DNA of 64,000 nt, taken from Verpa conica. Taxonomy: Eukaryota > Ascomycota > Pezizomycetes > Pezizales > Morchellaceae. A program made the translations under genes and the position numbers. Shown here piece after piece: positions 56,738 through 64,000 of the stretch (position 1 is its first letter; every line of letters starts with the position of its first letter). The DNA lies in contig JAUFSD010000005.1 of assembly GCA_033030425.1 (NCBI GenBank), positions 806,001 to 870,000 on the forward strand, read 5' to 3'. The notes beneath the pieces were generated by a model. The model saw nothing but the letters and a program-made list of their open reading frames with translations. It made no database searches and was not told where the DNA came from.

Positions 56738-59516
56738 TGTCCCAGAAGCGAGAACAAGTAAGCGCAAGGGGGCCAATTTCGCTTGAGGGTCAATCAAAAA
56801 ACAATTTCTCCACTTTACCAGATCCTATGTAGGCGGGTGGGGATTTCAATATTGGCAGGGTTTCAATCACGATACATTCGTGGCTTGGCGCCACACAACT
56901 CCTTATTTGAACCCCTGTTGCCCGTATCTCTCGATCTTATCAGATTCAATATCCTGTGCCCACGTGGGCCGAAGTAGGTTGATCCGTCATGCCGGGAGAC
57001 TCGACTTGTGAGGTCAGCGAATAGCCTGTCCTCCACCTCCCGGGAAGAGGAAATTCACCTTCAACAGGCCCGGCAACCGGTGATTTCTTTAACAAATCCT
57101 CTGCTACTCTCGGCGCTGTGTGGACATCATCGCTCCGACAAGTCTCAAGTTGCCCAATGCCACCGTGTCCGTGCACACAGTACCACGCAAGTAACCCTGC
57201 ACATTTCCTGCATTGCTGGTTCGGCTCGTTTCATCTTGTTTTCCTCCCCGGTGCGCGCGATCCCGTTACGGCGTTGATTAGTTTTAGGTAAGGAAGAGGG
57301 AGTTGAAACGACTCGTAACCTCGACCGTGAAATCAGACGAGCGGCTGCCTTGTTTACATTCCTATGATTGGGGCTGAAGTATGGGCGTTCCTGGGCCTGG
57401 GGTTGGAGGTTAAGTTGCTTATTTCTATCAAGATTTTTCTCCCAATCTACTTGCGTATGCGGGGCCAGGACGAAGAGGGAAGAGGATGGAATTGCAAACC
57501 TTTCCCGCTAAGCGTTGTCCTTAGCGCTCCCAGACACGTGTGCATCTTGAAAGTGAGAGTACTCTGGTCTACTCTAGATGGGGGGTGTATTCCGGCAGTG
57601 CTCTGCTCTGCTCTACCGGCTCTATATATCAGGTACCGAGGTATCCATCCCCCAAACGGCGATAGAGCAAGTATCAACTATAGAGTATCTTTATTCACAA
57701 TCCCCGAATTTCGTTCAGTGACCAGCCTTGTTAAAATTACGCCGTACCTTTAGACACTAAATACAATATGGGTGCGTGAAGATTGCCATCCAGAAATCTC
57801 CTCAGTTCAGATTGGCTATATCAGCAACAAGATCGGGATTGGCAAGGGTATTAGCATACCATACATACATGTAGGTATTTTGAGAGTGTGCATGCAGAAA
57901 GGACAAGGTTTAGCAGCGGCAAAATGCAAAGACATACCTACTCTGCAGGGCCCTGGCTGTCCCTACTCTATGTAAGCGTCAACGATTGAATGTTCAAGAC
58001 CATAGGATTGTGTTGGAGGTCATTTCCTTGCTGCCTTGTGTTGCACCCGGGGGAGGGAAACAGTTCAGTGTTCGTAGACCCGTGAAACGTGGTTGGACGG
58101 GTTGTTTCCTCATATTCGGCTGTGTGATGCTGTCTCCCGACTACGCAAGAGGTGTGAGGCGATACGCATTGCTACATACATGTAGAGCATGTAGAGTACT
58201 TTACTAATACCTACCGGTGTTCTCTCTACGTAACAATGTAGGTGTATGTACAGAGTGCAAGAACATGAAAGACGTGACTCTTCTCGATGGGCCCACTGAA
58301 TGTGCTTTTCTGCTCTGCTCTGAACAGTTCTACCTCAGTGAATCTTGCTTTTTGTTCAGTTTTCGTGAATCCCTCGAGGGTGTGCCCAAGTTGATGACAG
58401 CGAACGTCAACACACCAGTCAGAACCCACGGAGGACCAAACCCGAAACCCAACATTCTTCAGCCTCCATCAAAGCAGGGGTCGAGAGCCTTGTGGCGGGC
58501 CATGTTAATACTGGAGGGGGGGAATACAAGCGGAAGAGAAAAAAAGGAAGCTCCTTTCCTGGTGCAAACAGGGCTCACCCTCTCTCACTCCCAAGAAGGT
58601 GTGCTGGGTGAGACATTCGAGTGTAACCGGAGGCGGTGGTGTGGTTGTGGGATTGATTGGGCCTCGCCTTTCTTGGCACCCCCGAGAACCTCTTTGCTCT
58701 TTCGCCGTTCGAGGGTGCCACTGGTACACCTCTCTCGTCTGTCTGACTGCTGCCTCTGCAACCTTCAATTCTTTCCCCCTGTGAGTAGAGCTGGTCTGCG
58801 GCAGGGACTATACGTCAAAAACGCGACTGACGACGGAAGGCAAACGACGCCATTTCTGATTTCGGGTTCTAGAAGAAGGAATATCTGGGATACAACCACA
58901 GCACAGGAAAGGAAGACACAAAGGACGAAAGGAACACCTAGACAAAAATCGTCGGCGGAGTAAGAATAGGAATATTTGAAGAAAGGAGGTTTATTCACCA
59001 ACGCGTCAATCTATACATCGTGAGATTTCGGGAAGGGAGTCAAGTGAAGCACAACGCCCCCCTCCAGTAACCAGATACCGGTTTCATCTTATATCTCATT
59101 CATTCACTCACTCACTCACCCCATCTATTTACTCTCACTTCTTACATCACTGCAGTGATTGTTATATTCTGCTTTTACTAGGTTGTTATTTCGAAATCTC
59201 GAATTTCATCCTCTAGCGGCGCCGGCTTTGCTGTTTCGGCATTTTATTCGTTCTTCATTGGTTTTGCTTTCAAGAAAAATAACCCCTTCTCTTATATCGC
59301 GAGTTTAAGATCAGAGCTTTAAATATTCCAATGTTCGTATGCTAATATCTGAAGTTCTCTCTTGACAATCGTCAGCGCTTATGCTACCGTAGCTAATGAA
59401 CTTAGTGGCTTGAAGAATAGTTAAATAACTTAGCACGTCGAATTACGCCATATCTCCGCAATTCTCGAGAATCACCGTGAACTCGAGAAGAAACCTTTGT
59501 TTCCTTTAAATATAGT
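56738..59516. other. Intergenic region and leader of the SNT1 gene
   Basis: No gene is supported. The 248-residue frame at 58217-58963 and the 129-residue frame at 57364-57753 have no motif, odd composition and no clear start, so they are probably chance. From about 59.0 kb there are runs of ATTC/ACTC repeats (59098-59124) and T-rich DNA that fit a long promoter and 5' leader of SNT1. Confidence 0.5.
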
Positions 59517-62500
59517 ATGAGCTCTCGCCGGGACCTTCCGGCGGGGTCACGCCCCACATCCCCTTTCCCACGGAGACCTTCAGTTTCAACACACCAACCA
59601 CCCCCATCGACTCCACAATTCGGTCGAGATCCTCATATAGCATATGTGGCAACACCAGCACGCCCGAGTGAAGCCCCGGCACGTGAATTTCCTCACAATG
59701 CTCCCAAGGGACCAAAGGCGTTATACAGCAATAACAACACACCAATTCTGCCATCTTCTGGGGCTGCTGGTGGCGGTGGTGGTAATAGCAGCGGTAATGG
59801 AGGAGGACAACTAGCTCACTCACCACATAAATCATCGTTCCCAACTGCTTTATCACCTCACCACAGCAACCATGGCCATCACTACTCTCAGTCTGGTGGG
59901 CAGGCTTCATCACGGGGATCAGCACCCCCTCCTGGACCTCGGGCAGCTCTCGGGAGGGGTGCTCCGACAATGCCATCAGCAGGGCAAAGTCGGTCCCCTG
60001 TACCAGCACCTGGTATAACGACTTCTGGGGGCCCGATCTTTGCATCGGCCTATGCAACTTCAAATGAAAGTGATCGGATCTATCGTGGGGGAAGACGGAG
60101 ATCTAGTGAGTGGGAATCCATTGGTACTGGGAGGGGCGGTAGGGTTAGGAGCCGAGAAAGAGATTACTCAGAATATGGCCGTGGAGGAAGTGATTACGGA
60201 GCACGAGGGGGCGGGGCATTCGGCCCAGGTTTTAGGGATCGAGACTTCAGGGAGGGACGTGGTGGATATAGGGGTAGATCTCGAGAAAGGGAAACATTTC
60301 AGCATAGGGCTAGGTCATCGTCTCGAGAAAGGGAGAGAGGACTGTCGTATGCAAGTGGGAGAGGTGATAGGGAGAGGTTAGAGAGGGGCGGATTTGTGGG
60401 TGATAGGAGACCTGGATTCGAAAGGGAAAGAGTGGAGAGGGAAAGAGAAAGAGAGAGAGACCGAGAACTTGTGCGTGACAGAGAGCGTGAACGGGAACGT
60501 GAGGCAAGGTTCCCCTACAAGCTTGATCGAGATAACCGCGAGCCTAGAACCGCTGAAAGGTCCAGAGAAGTTTATGATCCTAGTCGGGGAGATAGGGAGC
60601 GTGAGAAAAGAGAACGGGATGCTGCAGAGTGAGTATATTAAATTTCCTTGCATAATTTTTTCTTTTTTCTTGGTTTTGTTTCGTTGTTCGAGTCTGGCCA
60701 TCTCGAGTTTATTTTGCCCCTTGTCTTTCCCCTTTCGTTTTAGCCACAGCCGTCCATTCCATTTGTTGTATGGAAATCCTGTCTTTCTTTGGGAATGGGA
60801 TGGCTAATCCCGATTGCCTTCTCCACACTGCTCTCGGTATAGATATAATCGCAACCGTGAAGCTGAACGAGCTAGGTTTTCGAGCTCCGGGCTACCCGGA
60901 CCAACACCATCTGGCACTCCACCACCATCTGTTCCAGCATACCATGGGGGTTATCCAGCAGTTCCAGGCCCAATTGGGTCTAGTTCTTACTCTTCGGCTC
61001 CTCAACAGTCTCAGAGTCGAATTCAATCTTACCAGAGTGGTAACAGTTCAAGTACACCCGGACAGTGGAGTTCTCCCCAGGGACGAAGGTCCATTAGTGG
61101 TGGAATGGGCGGTACCAATAATGTATTACCACCTATGGTGTATAGAGATAGAGACAAGGATTACGACAAAGAAAGGACTGAGCGGGATGTTACCGGGAAG
61201 GTAGACTATCGTCTTGATACCCGTAGTGACAGGGTCTCGCAGCCAAAGAAGGAGTCAACCGAAGACGGAAAAATGCATTCTCCGTCTTCAACAGAGTTGA
61301 AGGTACCTACACCGTCGACCACCAATGGTCCAAGCACTGGAGTCACACCTATCTCTGCGACTTCTTCGAAGCCTTATTCACCTCCACCTCCACCTCCACC
61401 TTCGCAGCCGCCATCGGGGCCTAGGCTTGGAACAGCTCTTCCGCCAACTGGGCCGAGGGGATTACCTCCAACTGGACCAAGGGCAGGCATGGAAAATCGG
61501 AAAGAAGATAGAAAATGGGGTTCAAAGGAAAGAGGAGGGTCAGTAGAGTTATGGGCGCCACAAGCACACCAGCATATCCACCCTCAGCTACAACCTCAAA
61601 CAGCATCGGTAAAACCACCTACTACAGGGGCGCCCACTAGGTTGGATGTTGGTGTCCACGTTCACCCAGATAGAATTAGAGATATTGAGACTGCTGTTAA
61701 AGGTGAAGATGACCGGGATAGAACTCATACTCAACCTCCGCAGCATGTTTCTGAACAACCATCATCATTTGGAAGTATAGAGTCTGGTGCAGCTAGTACT
61801 TCTTCCGAGGCTTGGACCACCCCATCTCAGCCTTCCTCTCAACGCCCCCAGGGTACAGTACTATCAGGCTCATCTAGACCAGGAAGCTCCCCATCATCAG
61901 TCCGGGGGTTCGGAAATATATTAAATCCTGTCAATGGCCCCGGGTATGGTACCAACTCTACGCAACCTCCACCCACAGCCCCTGCCGGTATTAGTAGTAG
62001 CCCGACAAAAACAATCCAGCCACCAACTGCACCAAGAGCTTTGCAAGCCCCCAGGGCCAATCCATACTGGCGAGGGGTACGCAACAACTATAGGGCCCCT
62101 AGTTTCAGCCCAATAGTGAAAAGAGAGGTCGGGGATGAGAGTGGGTTCATGGGGCATAGGAATAGTCGTGGGGGTAGTATGGGAATAATGAATAACATGG
62201 GTGGGGGTATAGGGAGAGGGAGGAGAGGTTCTAGGACTGGTGTGGAGGCAGAGAGGCCGGCTGCTAGAGAGGATGTAGAGATGGCAGATGCTCATACTCA
62301 TGTCAGGCCAAAAGAGGAGAAAAGGCTGGAAGTATCGCCCAGGGAGCCTAAGGAGGTAGTGCTAGAAAGAAGAGAGCCAACTCCAGAAAAACTACCCCCA
62401 CCCCCCCCTCCGCCACAGACTCCTACAATCAAGATCGAAGAGGATCCCGAGGATGAGGAAGATGATGTTTTGTTGACCCAAGCAGATGTGACTTCTAAGA

Positions 62501-64000
62501 TTGCTGATATCGACAAGGATATTGTTACTCAGGAAAAGAAACTTGTAGAACTGAGTAAACAGAAAGCTCATCATCTTGCCGAGATTGAAAAGATTGACAA
62601 CGAGGCTGAACATGCTGCGAAAACCGAAGCCGAGCGTTCTCCTAGGACCATGGAACCAGAGGTCAAGGCGCCTGTTGAGCCCGTAGTCGAAATGGAGCTG
62701 GACAAGGAAGAAACAAAGCCAGAACAGCAGCCAGAGGACCATGAGATGCAGGAGAAACAAGACCTACTTGAGCAAGAGCTAGAGGAGCGACAACAGCAAG
62801 AGGAGCAGCAGCAAGAGAGGGTTGAGCAACAGCTCCAACAACAATTTCAGCAGCAGCAGAAGCAGCACGAGATGGAATTCGAGCACTCGGAAGGGGTGTT
62901 ACGGACACCATCAATCTCGCCATCTCCAACTCCTTCAGCTTCGAATTCACCAACTCCATCTGAGGGTGTATCAATCGGATCCGAATCCGACGGATCGCTC
63001 GAGAACAGCTCGAACAAGCGCCAATTACATCCTGATCTTCCTTTCTACCGTCCTGGTCCTCCAATGAAGCCGTCAGATTATGATTTCTTCCAGGCTAATA
63101 TCGAGGAGCATGAAAATATCAGGGAGCTACTCGTCGCTCACATTTCAGAAGAGAGGAAGGCTGCGTACGAAAAGGAAACTAGTCTGAAGCGCAAGTTCAC
63201 AGATTTGTTTGGAACATGGTACGGCGAATATCGGGAAATAGAGAAAGAGTTTACCCGTAAGAAGAAAGGCAACTCAGAACCAGCAGAAATCGGAATTTCG
63301 CCTGTCCTCACGACCATAGTTGCGTCAGAGACAGTTGGAAGACGAGCCGGAAGAAATGCCCCATCTGATGTAGTTAGGAGTGAAGCTGAGATGGAACAAG
63401 TTCTCAAAGGTCTAGCTGAAGAAGAACAGCAAAAAGCTGCGGATACAAAAGCAAAGGATCAAAATGCAAGGGAGGCTGTTGTTCCGGACATGATTATGGA
63501 TCCTACAGAGATGTTGGTTTTTAAGGATACAAATAGGCTACTCAGAACCAATAGTGATGTGTTAACGGCATTTCGGTATGATGTCCCTGCTGACGACTGG
63601 ACCGATATGGAGCATAAGATCTTTTGTGATCGGTATGCGATGTTTCCCAAACAATGGGGGAGGATTGCTCAGGAGATTGACGGCAGGGATTTCAAAGCGT
63701 GTATTCTTCATTACTATATGACTAAGAAAACATGCAGCTACAAGGAACTTGTCAGGGGTCCGGGTAAGAGAGGAAGGACAAAAGGGAGGAGAAAGGCAGC
63801 GAGTAGTCAGAGGACAAGGCAAAGTGCTTTAATTGCAGACTTAGGAAGAAGAGGAGGGGTTGGTGAGGATGATGAAGGTGCTGATTCGGAAGATGTTACT
63901 CCTGCTGCAATGACAGAGACTGGGAGGCCAAAAAGAGCTGCGGCACCTGTTTTCGGTATTGATGCAAATAACAATAGCAATAACAATAACCTTGACTCAG
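59517..64000 (+). CDS. SNT1: SNT1-like SANT protein of the Set3 histone deacetylase complex (3' end missing)
   Basis: Exons 59517-60628 and 60843 to beyond the window give at least 1423 residues. The 214-base intron has GTGAGT and ends TATAG, and the split Glu codon keeps frame. The N-terminal ~600 residues are disordered, with Pro/Gly/Ser stretches and an RE/RD-rich region (REREREREREAR type) at about 290-370. A coiled coil at ~910-945 (QADVTSKIADIDKDIVTQ, KKLVELSKQK) and a Gln/Glu-rich helix at ~985-1015 come next. Then HPDLPFYRPGPP and a helical region lead to a SANT domain at ~1288-1337 (DDWTDMEHKIFCDRYAMFPK, QWGRIAQEIDGRDFKACILHYYMTKK). Coiled coil plus SANT is the N-CoR/SMRT layout. In yeast Snt1 joins Hos2 and Set3 in a deacetylase complex acting on transcribed chromatin. 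The frame is open to the last base. Confidence 0.9.

Noticed and set aside
57364..57753. 129-residue frame with a hydrophobic start
   Set aside because: No motif, no splice context and no promoter signal; likely chance.
58217..58963. 248-residue frame before SNT1
   Set aside because: It begins with a GTG, has no domain, signal or membrane pattern, and its composition is like the surrounding non-coding DNA. A transcript would be needed to accept it.
60770..61204. 144-residue frame at the start of SNT1 exon 2
   Set aside because: The true exon frame starts at 60843/60844 with TAT AAT CGC and stays open to the window end; the listed frame is a shifted shadow.
1..64000. CRISPR arrays, rRNA genes, bacterial operons or plasmid origins
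   Set aside because: No regular spaced repeats and no rRNA blocks were seen; spliced genes and an intron-containing tRNA mark this as eukaryotic DNA.

Overview
The window reads as a piece of nuclear genome from a filamentous ascomycete. Genes are split by short GT-AG introns of about 50-120 bases (one of 214), often with CTAAC or CTAAT branch sites. The gene set includes fungal-type families: TRM6, CWC27, SNT1, a GH75 chitosanase and an OTT_1508-like deaminase. There is roughly one gene per 5-6 kb, separated by long TA-rich tracts holding small transposon relics. This suits a repeat-rich Pezizomycotina genome, perhaps of the Pezizomycetes (cup fungi, truffles, morels). The class is an inference; no rRNA or marker gene here proves it.

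Layout. From 1 to 3982 there is no gene. 3983-6425 (-) is a four-exon gene for a very acidic nuclear-type protein of unknown function. 10733-12495 (+) encodes the spliceosomal cyclophilin CWC27. 13145-13632 is a Mutator-like miniature element. 16022-17030 (+) encodes a seven-helix membrane protein. 20682-22782 (+) encodes an RRM plus R3H RNA-binding protein of the Pin4/Cip2 type. 24115-27121 (-) encodes an F-box protein with three predicted zinc sites. 29002-30228 (+) encodes an F-box-like ankyrin protein. 30.2-35.8 kb is a gene desert holding a broken ankyrin gene. 35785-37470 (+) is TRM6. 39901-43402 (+) is a large OTT_1508-like deaminase. 44209-44667 (+) is a small cysteine-rich secreted protein. 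46436-49333 (+) is a MINDY deubiquitinase. 49771-49862 is an intron-containing tRNA-Phe. 50398-50657 is a miniature inverted-repeat element. 52746-53633 (+) is a secreted GH75 chitosanase. 53.6-59.5 kb is a second desert with another ankyrin relic and another miniature element. 59517 to the end is the 5' part of SNT1, the N-CoR-like SANT subunit of the Set3 deacetylase complex.

The genes do not form a pathway cluster. Most are housekeeping genes for splicing, tRNA modification, chromatin and RNA binding, mixed with accessory genes for chitosan breakdown, a secreted protein, ankyrin proteins and the deaminase. The items most worth following are the OTT_1508-like deaminase, the MINDY enzyme with a possible C-terminal lipid-attachment box, the multi-zinc F-box protein, the three miniature elements with recognisable ends, and the ankyrin relics. 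All exon structures were read by eye from splice signals and frame continuity and have not been tested against transcripts.
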